Shown here in pieces: positions 21,851-33,330 of a stretch of DNA of 64,000 bases. The stretch is taken from the NCBI RefSeq assembly GCF_000321225.1, contig NW_004451008.1:490585-554584 (forward strand). The letters are read 5' to 3'. Position numbers and translations under genes: made by a program. The stretch comes from Odobenus rosmarus divergens. Its lineage: Eukaryota; Chordata; Mammalia; Carnivora; Odobenidae. Under the pieces are notes generated by a model. The model was given only the letters and a program-made list of their open reading frames with translations. It was not told where the DNA came from and did no database searches. How positions within the stretch are numbered: position 1 is the stretch's first letter; each line of letters starts with the position of its first letter.

Positions 21851-23383
21851 GCACCCAAAGTCTTCAGATCATTCAAAGTGACAGGCCTGAAGCTCCCCCA
21901 CCCCCGCTTGCTAACCTCTGCTCTCTCCCCCCTGCAAGCTCAGCCCTGGCCCCAGGCTCCAGGCCAGGCACCTCAGTCTGGAAAGTCGGGCTGAGGAGCC
22001 CCAGAGCATTTGTTATCACACCTGGCATGCACAGCCTGGCTGCTGGTCCCACTCAGACCGTCCAGCCCTGGCTCTCACAAATCTGACTCTACCTTCACTG
22101 TTATTATCTCCTATGCCTAAGGCTTTCTTGGTCCAGGAGTCTGCCCCATGTCTCTAGTCTTGGGCCTGCCTTGGTCTCTTTCCTGTCCCCCAACTGTCCT
22201 ATCCTACCACCTCCTCCGAAAACATCTATTGGAGCTTCTACCCTTTCTCCTACTTGCTGGGACACCTGCCACCTCTTTGCCAGGTCATCCAGAGTCTCTG
22301 GATCCCTGGATCCACCAGCCTGGTTGCTCTCCCTTCACTCCCCGCCTCCAACCTCTCCCCAGCAGTTGGGCCACCTTCCCTGCCTTGGTGGTTAACCCTT
22401 CTCTGCCCGATCCTTATCAGAGCATCTTAAACTCAAACTCCTTTAACCTCTGATCCATAATGGGCTCGTTAATTGTTGTATCTAGGCACGTCAACCCACC
22501 CAGGAAACAAGAACCCTGCTTATCTCTATTTTTATCCCCCTCTCCTTACTTTTGTTTTTTATCTTACCTTTTAAGGTTTTTTAGTCTTCAGTTGTTTCTC
22601 CTGCTCTAGGCCTGCCATCCCCAGAGGAGACAACAGAAAGTCTAATAAATAGTGGAAGAAGCATGTCGCCCACAGTCACCACAAGAGGTGTCTGCTCTGA
22701 GCTGACTCACCACCCTTGACTGGTCTGGGAGCACGGAGAGGTCTGCAAAGCCAGTGGAGAAAACTTTCCTGGGAGATTCCATTTCCAGCTCAGTGTTCTC
22801 ATGGCTTGCATGAGTTTTTCTGCCCCAAAGTCCTGAAGACAGCATTGTTATAGTCAGCTCTGCAGTCCTGTTATGAGGGTAGCAGAACCCTTGGCTGGAA
22901 AGTTAGTAATTCCTATGCTATTTTACATAGCCTTACAGCTGGTGTCTCCAGAGCCAAGCTTGTCAGATAAATAAAATAAAGGCTGTGAGGCTGTTATCTA
23001 AAGCCTATCACAATTCTATTCCCACTAGGGATTTAGGCAAAGATGAAGAGAAGACAAGAAGAATTTTTTAAGCCCAGGCATCACATATACCGAGGCCAAG
23101 ACTTAGGCAGCTTTTCTAAATGTGAGGGCAGGAGGGATGACTTTCCCAACTGGTGGCAAATTCCTACTGCCCCAGGCCAACAGGTGGAATTTCTGGGGGA
23201 GCTAGCTACTCTAGCCCTCTCCTTGAACTCTTGAGTCCATAAATTGGCCTGGTCATGAGGCAAATGTCAAGTTTATCTTTGGATCATTCAGTCCTGTCCA
23301 TAAACCTAAAACAGTAGGATTGAACAGCATTAATTGGTGGGGTGAGCATTGTAGAACAGTAACACAGGGCTCGTGGGGTCCTA

Positions 23384-23446
23384 GGTGGATGGGTTGGTGG
23401 ATGGATGGATGGATGGATGGATGGATGGATGGATGGTTGGATGGTT
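23384..23446. repeat. (GGAT)n tetranucleotide microsatellite
   Basis: About ten uninterrupted GGAT units lie here, flanked by GGTT variants. Confidence 0.92.
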
Positions 23447-23935
23447 GAGAAACTACCCTGTCAACCACGAAAATAATTTATTCTTCTGTCTTGTGTGCAG
23501 TGAGATAATATTTGGAAACATTAATTAATATACTTTTGTCCCTGATAATATACTTTTATTTCTTGACTTTTCCACCATTAAAAAAGTAAAAGATCAAAAT
23601 AGTATCTTCTTCACCAGATTGTTATGAGGATTAAATGAGCTAATTGGAGAGAGTTTAGCCAGGGTATTAACTTACAGTAAGAGATCAATACATGAAGCTT
23701 TATTACAATTTCCCCATTTTGCATTAATAACTTGTTCAATATCACACAGCTAATAAGTATAATCCCTGGATATAGCCTGCCCCACTGGGAAGCAACTGCT
23801 TGCTTGGATTTCTCCAGAACCTCACTCTTCCCCCTTAGAGGGAGAACAGCGCCATTGAGGCTTCTCGATACCAGCATAGACCAGTCCTCCCCTCCTTCAA
23901 ATGGTCATGCTCCTGCACTGTAAGGAAAAAAGAGA

Positions 23936-23975
23936 AGTGTGTGTGTGTGTGCACGCGCGCGCATGTGCATATGTT
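23936..23975. repeat. (GT)n then (GC)n microsatellite
   Basis: A run of GT passes into CACGCGCGCGCATGTGCATATG. The alternating purine/pyrimidine run could favour Z-DNA. Confidence 0.85.
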
Positions 23976-25964
23976 GGGGGGAGGAGTAGAGCAGAGGTCT
24001 GCTATCCCGTTTGGAAAATTATAATATATGGGAGGACTCCAGTGTGTTTTCTTGAAAGCTCTTCTAGGAATGGAAGCGCTCAGCTTTTATTTTGGAAGCC
24101 TAAGCCCCATGATTCTGATGGTCCCTCAGATGGGAAGAAAATCAGAAGCTGGATGGTGCAGAAGAAGAGCTAGCAATTCAGCCCACCCTCTGCTCCTTCC
24201 CTGGGACTCGTTAAAATAAATACACCTGCTCAGAGGTTCTATGCAAATGGAGGGCTTCCCCAGCTCCCTTCACCCCCATGCTGGCCCCAAAGGTCCCCAC
24301 TTGCCCTGAATGTCAAGGACAGTCTGAGGAGCCTCTTAGTTGAAGGAGAAGGACAGGAAAGGGCCAGCCTCTGCAAGGTGGTATTATATGAGTAGAATAA
24401 AAGGTTGCCAAGTAAATCAGCCTTTTGGGCCAGAGGCACAGTCTGTGACTCCCTGTTGGTTTCTAAACATCACCCTTGGGCTCCCTCCAGGGCCCTTGTA
24501 AGTCTGGGCCCCAGGAGAGGTTAAGACTGAGAGCAGATGGCTTGACCAGAGCCAGGCCCCCTCTCCCAGGGTTGCTAGAGACGGCAAAGCGTGGACCTGA
24601 GCGGAAAGGTGACTTACCAAATAGGCAGTCTCCATGTATGCTCCAGATTCAGGATTGTTCTTCTAAGAGCACATACTACCAACCCCAAGGGGGGTGTTGT
24701 TGAAAGTAGCGCAGCCACTGCCTTTTCTCTATGCGGATTTCATCTGTAACCCATAACTCCTCTTTTCCTGGTGCTAAACAACAGCAAAATCTCCATCTGC
24801 AGTTATTATGAATTTGAACATTTTTAAAGCTATGTTTCTGTAAAGACCTTCAACCTTTAAACGTAGCATCCGAAACCCGGGTTTTCCTTAAATACGTCAG
24901 TGCGGTAGCTAAGACATGTGGCTTGGGTGGGACACATTTACCGTGGACATACCACAGAGTCTTGCCGATAGCCAACGGAGCAGTCAGGTGGCAGAGAACC
25001 CATGTGCCACTACATGCACCAGTACATGAAAACTCAGCTTTGGGAAACAGTTAAATGACTGCGGGTAAGTTTCTGATTTTGTAAGATGTTTCCCAGGACC
25101 CCTTTTGATACAGTCGTCCTGGGTCACTTATGATATAGTCTGATTTACAAAAAGCCTATCTGTTGGCAACACAACGTGAAAGTGAAGTGGTGTAGTTTGG
25201 CTAGAAAAGAAAGCAGAATCGCTTGCTCATTGGAGGATGGCAAGGGTAATGTCCAGTTGACTTGGGGGAGCACCTTTCCTGGAATTCTTAGCAGAGTCCG
25301 TTTTCTAAGAGACTGTCCCAGTAATTAACCACTCTGACCGGGGCAGCCCAGGAGCTTGTGCAGCCTGTAAGTAAAATGACGAGGAAGGAACAGCTGCGAT
25401 TTTGTCACCCCAGCGTGCAGGACGACGGAGGCGGACCAGGACAGCAGGGACAGGTTTGTGCTGCGACACAGACAACACTTACACCCGGAGAGGAGTCATG
25501 ATCCAGGAATCAGACAGGCGGCTAAGAACCAGGGGATCCACGGAAGCCAAATTATAAAGCAGAGCTGTGGGGCTGAGGTCAGTGAACTAGGGGGTTCGTA
25601 GGTTCTGACGCTTTGGCCAGGCATGGCTCAGAAACTGGAGTTATAGGGAAGCAGGAAGATTGGAGTGGTCATCAGCTCCAGCCAAGGAACCCCAGAACTG
25701 GTAGGTGTGGGTAAACCCCAACTCAGAGGTAAGAGACTGCTTGTCTGGAAGGTGGAGCCAGAAATCAGGCTGGAAGCAAGGACTCACAAGCAAGGGTTTC
25801 TATCTGGAAGAGTTGGTGGCATAATATCCAAAGGAACGGGAAATTAAATCTTATTCTCTCCTGCCTCCCTGTCTATCTATAGCCCAAGCTCTTACTGAGT
25901 AGAGACAGGCAAGGATAGGGAGGAAGAGATAGGTAGAGGGCTACTAACCAGGCTCAGAAATCTC

Positions 25965-26335
25965 AGATGTGGAGAAATGTTATAGACGAGATATTAACCA
26001 GAGAGAAGGGAACATTACAAATCCACCTTATTTGTTCTAAATATAGAGGGTTATTTTCATGATATTTACAATGTGTCTTGTTTGTCTTAAATGTTAAAAA
26101 CAAGATATTTACGAAGTTCCCTGGTCGGTTTTCTATAAAAGAAGGACCATAAAAGCTCTTAGTGGCAACCCATTCAGGATCTCTCTCACTCTAGAGAGCT
26201 TTCTTCCCTTTTCTTTCTGTTTTTACTTTCACTTAATAAACTCACTTCACTTCTCCCCTTTGCCTCTGTGAGATGCAACCCTGTGACATCATTTTTCTGT
26301 AATCTTTTTACCTGCATGAGATACATAGCCAACTT
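25965..26335 (+). mobile_element. Probable solo LTR (ERV1-type)
   Basis: A TATAAAA box at 26134-26140 is followed about 95 bp later by AATAAA at 26235-26240. Between them lies AACCCATTCAGGATCTCTC and a pyrimidine-rich tract, the layout of a class I LTR. The boundaries are approximate and no internal sequence follows. Confidence 0.5.
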
Positions 26336-27600
26336 GTCAGGGATCCAATACAAGGGATAACATGGTCTTCCCAAAGCCATGTCTTTTGCTCAACATTATT
26401 GGACTGAAGGAAGTTCTCCCAGAAAGGAAATTAAATCCCGAGGACCTCAGCGTTTGACTTGCCTTTTTCTTCCTGCTGCTGCAGATTTCATAGGTGGTAT
26501 CCCAGCTTGGAGAAGACCCAGGGTGCCTCCGATAGTGGGAAACAGCGGAGAGCAGCGGCCTCTTGTCTGCCCTGTGACTTCAGAGGTTTGACAACGAGGG
26601 AAGCAGGAAGAAAGAGCTCTGCGCTTTTCACCGTTTTAACCTGAGCTATTTGTCAGTGCAGGCATCCTGAGTGGAATGCCTAATAGGGGGAAGATAATGA
26701 AATCGGTGCCTTCGATGAGGACTGTGCATATTCGCTTCATGGAAACCCTGAGAGCAGGAGAGAAGGAAGAGTGAGGCAAAGGGCCTGAGCCAAGTTAAAT
26801 GATTGCAGATACCATGTTCTCTTGTATTCTGTAGCACCCTCCAGCAAGTCCATTTTTATCAGCAGCCAAAATAAAAACAGGAGGCATACTGATAAAATCT
26901 GAAGACACCTTGGAACTGCAAGGAAAAGCCAAGGCATCAGAGAGCAGAATTTGGGTCTAAATTCATCTCAACGAGCTAGGAAAATTTGGAATTTAATCAG
27001 ATAAATGGAAAGGCCATCACTAGGGTCCAAAACCACAGTCACCCGAACAGAATGGACGAGGCATGGCTCAACAGCAAGCAGCAAGGGTGCTTGGACTCCC
27101 CGGTGTGTCAATGGGAAGTGTGCTGCTTGGTGGATGCAAGTTAGTAGTGTGCATCTTCTCCACCCCGGCAGGAGCCCCGCAGGGGCCTGCAAGCAGGTCT
27201 TTAGGAAGGACTTCCACAAAAGAGAGCTAGCAAGCATGGAGGTGGTAGTGGGATTCAACACCAGCAGGATGTTCCCACCAGCGGGAACACCAGAGGAACT
27301 GGCCATGGGGCCTGCAGGGAAGAGCTGTGGGCAGGGTGATGTGTGGGATTTGTAGTGCCCTGTGCACAATGCCCCACTTGTTCAAAGAGCGGGAAAAAAA
27401 AAAAGGCATTAAAGGTACTATAATATAAAGCTTTTTCCTTTAAAATTATTTTTACGTATCAAACATAAAGCATAACTAGGATGATAAACAGTATGTGAGT
27501 AGCACCATAAATTTATAATGTGCAAAAATAACATTTTGATGTCATTTTATATAATACAGTAATAATACTTTGTGATATATGGATAGATCATAAGATTTTT
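26336..27600. other. Non-coding stretch without recognised gene
   Basis: Overlapping ORFs on both strands around 26970-27370 have no recognisable domain. An A-run at 27392-27403 may end an old retroposed sequence. Confidence 0.45.
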
Positions 27601-27639
27601 CTGCAAATTCATTTATACTTTCAGTGATTTCATTTCCAT

Positions 27640-28340
27640 TCAATGTCATTAAAGGCAGTGAGTTACTCTTGGCAAATGCAAGACTACAAACTGACAACTG
27701 ATCTTTTTAATTTTGAGAATAATCTTTCTGATGGTGCAGCTGTTGCTGAGCTATTAAGAGGGTTTTACAGGCTGTGGCAACATTGGGATACATTTCTGAT
27801 GAATTATTTGAAATCTGTGTTAGTACACCTAGAACTGAACGATCTTTCCAAAGAAATTTAACTCTTCATACAAACCAGTTTCATGTAGTCTGAGTTTAAT
27901 TTTGAAGTCATTTTATACAGTGAAATTTGAAGGTTTCCTCTGACATTTCCTGTAACTCATGAAAGTCATACAAGAAACTAAAAGTGGCCTCATGATTTTA
28001 TATAATTCAGAACATCTGTTTATGCATTCTCTCACTGTATCTTCAGTTATAAGGAAAATTAATTTTACAATTGCCTTCCTTGTTGAAAATTGGTTCATCT
28101 AAAGCTTCATATGAAAGTAGTGTTCTTTTCCATCGAACGTGCCATCTTTAGATTTAATTTCTACTCTAGGACTGTGCTCTCTACTTTGCAATGTTGTAGC
28201 AGTTCTCAAAACCGGAGTCGTCAGACTCTCTGAAGAATTCTAGTAACTCTGTGATACTTTCTTGCAATGTGTGTGCTTTTATTTTGTAATAATTTTCTGA
28301 CCGTTTACTGTCTGAGCTTTGGCAGCCCCTCTCTGGAAGT
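27640..28340 (-). pseudogene. hAT-domain (ZMYM-like or hAT transposase) relic
   Basis: On the minus strand, in different frames because of frameshifts, I can read an SYEALDEPIF block at 28086-28114 and, downstream, an APSERLFSKLK block at 27707-27740. A third block, RESDDSGFENC, lies near 28190-28230. These follow the order seen in hAT-type proteins with a C-terminal dimerisation domain. There are numerous stops. It could be a dead transposase or a retroposed copy of a ZMYM-like gene; I cannot separate these. Confidence 0.5.
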
Positions 28341-28660
28341 TCAGGCCAGAGACGGAATGTTCGTGCAGGTGTTCTGGGCCGGGGGCCGGAGCCAGACACG
28401 CAAGCTGGCCTCCCACCACCATCCTCCCTCCCTCCCCCCTGTGCCTGGCGGCTGTGGCCACCACTGCGGCTTCTGCTACTCCTGGTAGTGTCATTGCCAC
28501 CAGTCCTGGCCCAGGTCCCTCCCCAGGCTGCCCAGCACGCACGCTGCCCGCTGCCCACGGGGGCAGCAGACTTGGGACCGTGCACTTCCCCTTGCCCCCT
28601 CCGTGGGGGTCTTTTTTGCTCACACGCTCTGCTCCACTGTCCCATCAGACTTCATTTACA
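28341..28660. other. GC-rich block next to the hAT relic
   Basis: The block is strongly GC-rich with several CpGs, unlike the AT-rich relic it abuts. The minus-strand ORF 28645-28181 spans both. The GC-rich part is low-complexity and has no recognised domain. It may be part of the same retroposed unit or an unrelated neighbour. Confidence 0.4.
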
Positions 28661-30359
28661 GAGCGTGAGTTCCGGGATAAAATGATTAAGAATTCACAGC
28701 AGTGACGGCAGGGCATTAAACCTAACACAGAGCCCCTTGTGAGGTGGGTCCTGTGTGACTGCACGGGTCACACACGCTGCTTGCGGGGGAAGGTCAGGTA
28801 CACGATGCGGACCCCAGGCCGGACTTTGGCAAGTCTGCACGTGCGTAATCGAGTGGTAAAGCGGTCTCCATATATCAGTTTGCTTGGGCTTTTCTCTATC
28901 AATGCACAGAGAAACTAGTGCCTCAGAAGGGAAGAGCGGGGGAGAACGAGATGGATCCATTCCTAGACCCAGCTCCACCCCAGGGACAGGCACCCGACCC
29001 AGCCCCTGGCAAAGGGGGTGTTGCAGGCAGAAGCCTAAGGAGCCATTCTTCTCAGGGACCCTGAGATGTGGAGAACCCCACTGAGCTGTGTGGGGCTCAG
29101 GCAACTGCATGGCAAAGGGCCCCCCTCCGCCAACCGTTCTGAAGGGAAATCAGCCTTCAGCTGCTAGACCACCAAGCTCTCCAGGAAGACCCAGCTGCTC
29201 TGGCCCCTTGGGACCACAGGTCTGGGCCACTGGTACCGGCTCTTCACTGCAGACGCCAGCAGTGGGAGGTACGGGGTATCCTGATTTCAAGGAGCTTCCC
29301 ACTTTGCTCTGATGGGGTCAGGCAGGAAGGGAAAGACACCTGCAGGAGCCTGTGGGAATGGAGGACAATTTGGGATCTGGTGGGGGACATGCCCTGCAAA
29401 GGGACAAGAACCAGCACAAATGGGTTAGAATCACTCCTGGGACTCCATACCCATAGGCAGCTGAGGCCTGGGGGGATGCGTCACAGATAGGATCTTGGCT
29501 TTGAGTATTTGAAGACCCATCCGATGAGAAAAGAAAGACCAGCTCTGTGAAGAACAGCTTGGGGAAGTAGTGGGAAAGTGTGGGTGTGAGGAAGAACCAT
29601 TCCAAGGGTCACAGCTGTCCAGCACAGGCATGGGCTGCCTCGAAGCAGTTCCAGCAGAGACGGTGTGACTGTAGGTCAAAACCCTTCTGTGGAAGATGCA
29701 AGGAGGGGATGGGGGTAGGGGAGGGAAGGGAGTGTTTTTCAAAGTGCGGCTGGAAGACCCGCTTGCGTCAGATGCCCTCTGCAGAGAGGGCGTTGAAATG
29801 CAGATTCATGGTCCCCCCTGAATTTCTAATTCAGCAGATCTGAACCTGCATCTTTAACACATGCCCCCCCCAATCTTAATACGCACTCAAGTTTGAGAAC
29901 CTCTTAGTAAGGACTTTGCAGCCCTGAACCCTGATGCCTCCAGCCCAGCATTGTTCCCCCTGCCCTTGCAAAAAAGACCAGCAACGATTGCAGAGAATCC
30001 CTGAGGCTGCAGCCCACTCAGGTCCCCTGTGCCTGAACATTAAATAGAGGAGGAAAATGAGCAGGAGAAGGAGTGGAGTCTCCTACTGATTCTTTTAGCA
30101 TGAATTAAACCTGATTTTCACAAAAACACTTTCAAGATGTTTTTAAAGCTCTCTTGGCAATCCAAACCATCCCAAGCACGAAAAGGTACAAGCAGCTTTC
30201 GCCAGAGCATTCAAAACACGGCAAGGAAGATGCTCCACGCAGCGGTGTTGGCCTGGGTCTGAGCTGCCCCTGCCCGTTCAGCACAGAACTGTGGAACAGC
30301 TGCATTGAGCCACCAAATGCCTCCCCCCCCCTCCACTTTTAATATGTATGTCTAGTCTG
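28661..30359. other. Non-coding stretch, MER5A fragment only
   Basis: No gene is supported. A MER5A-like piece lies at about 29729-29910. The GC-rich sequence around 28720-29300 yields shadow ORFs on both strands. Confidence 0.5.
29729..29910 (+). repeat. MER5A-like fragment
   Basis: AATTTCTAATTCAGCAGATC and GTTTGAGAACCTCTTAG in order, after TTTTTCAAAGTGCGG, match the MER5A layout. Confidence 0.6.
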
Positions 30360-30520
30360 CATCGGCCCCACAAAATAGGTGGTATCATCCACAGTTTGCC
30401 TAAGAGCACACTGAGGCTCAGACAGAGAATTGCTTAAAATCCCAGAGTAAGTAGAGGAGACAGGATTCAAGCCCAGCAGGCCGGGTTCAAACCCCGGGCT
30501 ATTCCCAGTGCACCGTGCAC
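30360..30520 (-). repeat. MIR SINE fragment
   Basis: CACTGAGGCTCAGACAGAG followed by GGATTCAAGCCCAGCAGG is antisense MIR. Confidence 0.65.
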
Positions 30521-31389
30521 GGAACGCCCCCACTTTCTCTCTGGCCCCAGCAGAGCTTTGTGAAATGGTAGCTATTTGTCATACCTGCTCCCTCCCTGCC
30601 TCACAGATAGGAAGAGGGAAATTGCAGATCTTCTGGTGCCTTGTCAGTAAGAAGCTATTAGCTGTGAGCAGAAATGTAAATGTCTGTAAGGGTCAGGCAG
30701 ATGAAGTAAATAATAAATTAAGCAAGATTTTAAAAAGTAACTTAAATCCAGTTGGCATATTCAACATATAAACATAGTTTTCATTCCAGAGAGAAATATG
30801 TTCAAAGATTTTACCCATGCCACGGAAGAAAGCACTTTATTTCTAATTGTCGGCATGTCTGCCTCTTGCACCTGCAATTTTAAAGCCTTTGAAGGTAGGA
30901 TGCATGTAGGATATTAATCTTATTCCAGCCCCCAGCCTCCTCCAATGCCTGGGCATATAGAAGGTTACAGGAATGGTGATGAGATGTTCTTAACAAAAGA
31001 AAAAAATGTGAGGCAGAAGGATTTAGGCCAACTGTGAGGGAAAACAGATATTAAGGGAGAAAGAATGCCCCCATTCACCAAGGGGGGTACCTCAGGCAAG
31101 TCCTTGGATTTGCTCCCCGTGTTCTATTATTTCCTAGGCTTTTAGGTCTAAGATCCTATTATTCAACACACAGAGAATTGTTTTACTTTTAAACCCTGGA
31201 TTGGTTTATCAAAAGTGCTGTGTGTTTTCCTTTCAGATCTTAAAAGAAAGGAAATTTCTCCCCTGCATGGGATGGTTGAAATGTGGTTTTATCTAAGGGC
31301 AGGATGAGTTCTTAGTTCTTAATTAATTGTCCTGCTTCAAATGGCTTGGATAAACAAGTCAGTCTTTTTGCACTGCTCCTCCTTGGTAG

Positions 31390-31500
31390 AGACCCACTCA
31401 TTATTTTATTTAACCTTTACAATAACCCTACAGGGTGCTATTATTCTTATTTTACAGATAATGAAATTGAAGCTCAAAGAAGCTAAGTGCCCTTCCTTCC
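31390..31500 (-). repeat. MIR SINE fragment
   Basis: TTTAACCTTTACAATAACCC and TTTTACAGATAATGAAATTG are antisense MIR. Confidence 0.65.
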
Positions 31501-31639
31501 TATCCTCCTTCCTTCTTTAAACTGCATTAATTTTTGACAAGGTACAAAACATAGAAAAGGGTAAGGATAAGAATGTGTGTTACCGAAGCCCCTTAAGTTA
31601 TGTCAAACCACGATTGAAAATGTGTGCTGTGGTTGTTGG

Positions 31640-31925
31640 CTTTGTCTCCCACCAAACTTGAGCCCTCTGAAGGTAGCTCACAGTGGCAACATGTCTTACA
31701 TAGGAAGCCTTCCAGGACCCGTCAGTTTCCTCTTAGGTACATTCTCATAGACTCTCATAGCACTCATCTAGATAATATAACTATTTAAGCAATGTCTCCG
31801 TACCCCGAAAGATTGCAAGTCCCCCGAGAGTGGGAGCCTTGTGTTTTTTGCTCATTGTTATATATATAACACAGTGCTCTGTATGTGCCATGCCCTCAAT
31901 ATCTGTTAATTAATCAATATCTGTT
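31640..31925 (+). repeat. L2 LINE 3'-end fragment
   Basis: GAGAGTGGGAGCCTTGTG, CACAGTGCTCTGTATGTGCC and CCTCAATATCTGTTAATTAA follow the L2 3'-end order. ATATCTGTTAATTA is duplicated at the end. Confidence 0.55.
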
Positions 31926-31929
31926 AATT

Positions 31930-32640
31930 AGATATTCTGGTGTCCCTAAATTTATACTCCTCGATCTAAGGTGCATCTAGTGGTACAAATGCCAGATCCA
32001 AAGTATGTACATTTTCAATTTTAATAGATATTGATGAAAATTGTCCTCTAAAAAACTTATATAAATTTGCATCCCTACCAACAATGTGTGGGAACGCTTG
32101 TTTCTCCACATCTTCACCAAACCAACTTTGGCGTGATCTTTGCCAACTTAACTGAAGATGGAATCTCCAAATATTTCATCTATATTTCTTATTTTAAATA
32201 AAGTTGACCATCTTTCAAATGTCCTTTATGTTTTCTTTTATGCAAACTATCTGTACGTGACCTTTGCCTGTTTTTCTATTGGATTATAAATCTTATTGTA
32301 GTGACTTTTTCTATAATATGGAAATTAGCCTTGTTATGCATGTTGCAAATAGTTTTCCCAGTTAGTCTGTTCCCTTTATTTATGCGATTTTTTCCCATGC
32401 AGTTAAAAAAAAGTATATAGGTGAACCATCAGAATTAAGTTTTCTAGATATTATGTCATGGTTAGAAAAACATTTTCCACTCTAATGTACAAAATTCTTA
32501 CATGGTTTCTTCTGTGCTTTTATGACTCTTTCTCTCTTTTTAAGTCAAGTCTTTGACCCATCAGAAATTTATTTTGGAATAAGATATGGCAATTTCTTAT
32601 TTTATTTTATTCAGCAAGGTTCTTCATGTTTGGCTCTACC
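31930..32640 (-). repeat. Ancient L1 (L1M-like) 3' region
   Basis: AT-rich sequence includes CATCCCTACCAACAATGTG, TTGCCTGTTTTTCTATTGG and TGCAAATAGTTTTCCCAG, in the order of antisense L1M 3' ends. It is highly diverged. Confidence 0.6.
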
Positions 32641-32714
32641 AGTTAGGGCTGAACTCCACCTATAGAGAACCCCTTGATTGGAAGATTTTTTTAGGCACCC
32701 CATTTAGATGACTC

Positions 32715-33330
32715 CTTCCAGAATTCATTCATTCACTCATTCATTCATTCATTCATTTATTCAATACTGTGCCTGTTATGTTCAAGGTACTTTATTAAGT
32801 GATACTCAAAGACCACGATGCTGGTTTTTTCCCTTGAGAACCCCACAGACCAGGAAGCACACAGTAAACAAATAACCATTTAAACACATGCATATGGGCA
32901 TGCATACACACATGCGCACAAGCTGGACATAGATGCAATGGTGGTTTTGAGAGCCCAGTGGGGAGCACGCAGCCCAGGGATAGATGACTTGAGGGTAGTG
33001 AGCAATGTCTGAGCATCTTAGAGAATGAACAGGCATTAACCAGTCAAGGAGCATCCCAAGTTGGAGGGAAAACATGAGCAGACTTGGGTAAGGAAAAACT
33101 ATAAGGAGTTCATGGCAAAAAGTAGAGAAAGATAAGGCTGGAGGGGGCAAACAGAGGCCAGGTAACAGAAGGCCTTATATGTCACAGGAGCGACCTGGAC
33201 CTCATCCTGAGGGCAACGGAAGCCAATAAACGATTTTAAACAAGGGCGCAACACAACCATATGGAGGATGGATTTGAGAGCCAAGAGTGAAGGGAGAGAC
33301 AACTGTTGGGAGACCCTTGTGACAGTCCAG
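32715..33330 (-). repeat. L2 LINE 3'-end fragment with ATTC microsatellite head
   Basis: An (ATTC)n run at about 32723-32762 leads into sequence such as GCCTTATATGTCACAGGAGC and CGGAAGCCAATAAACGATTT, the antisense L2 pattern. Confidence 0.6.
32723..32762. repeat. (ATTC)n microsatellite
   Basis: About nine ATTC units with single-base variants lie at the tail of the L2 copy. Confidence 0.88.

Larger units (their letters stand above)
21855..25960. other. Long non-coding stretch with microsatellites only
   Basis: I find no gene here. Features are a TGGA/GATG microsatellite (23384-23446) and a GT/GC run (about 23936-23975). A C-rich region around 21890-22460 gives spurious ORFs on the plus strand. 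No open frame resembles a known domain. Confidence 0.5.

Noticed and set aside
23384..23446. Regular GGAT repeats considered as a CRISPR-like array
   Set aside because: Pure tetranucleotide microsatellite, no spacers, mammalian context.
27643..27861. Plus-strand 72-codon ORF
   Set aside because: It is antisense to the hAT-like relic, whose minus-strand motifs explain the sequence better.
28267..28705. Plus-strand ORFs over the GC-rich block
   Set aside because: Overlapping ORFs in several frames on both strands, Pro/Ala-rich, typical of GC-rich DNA and not of a gene.
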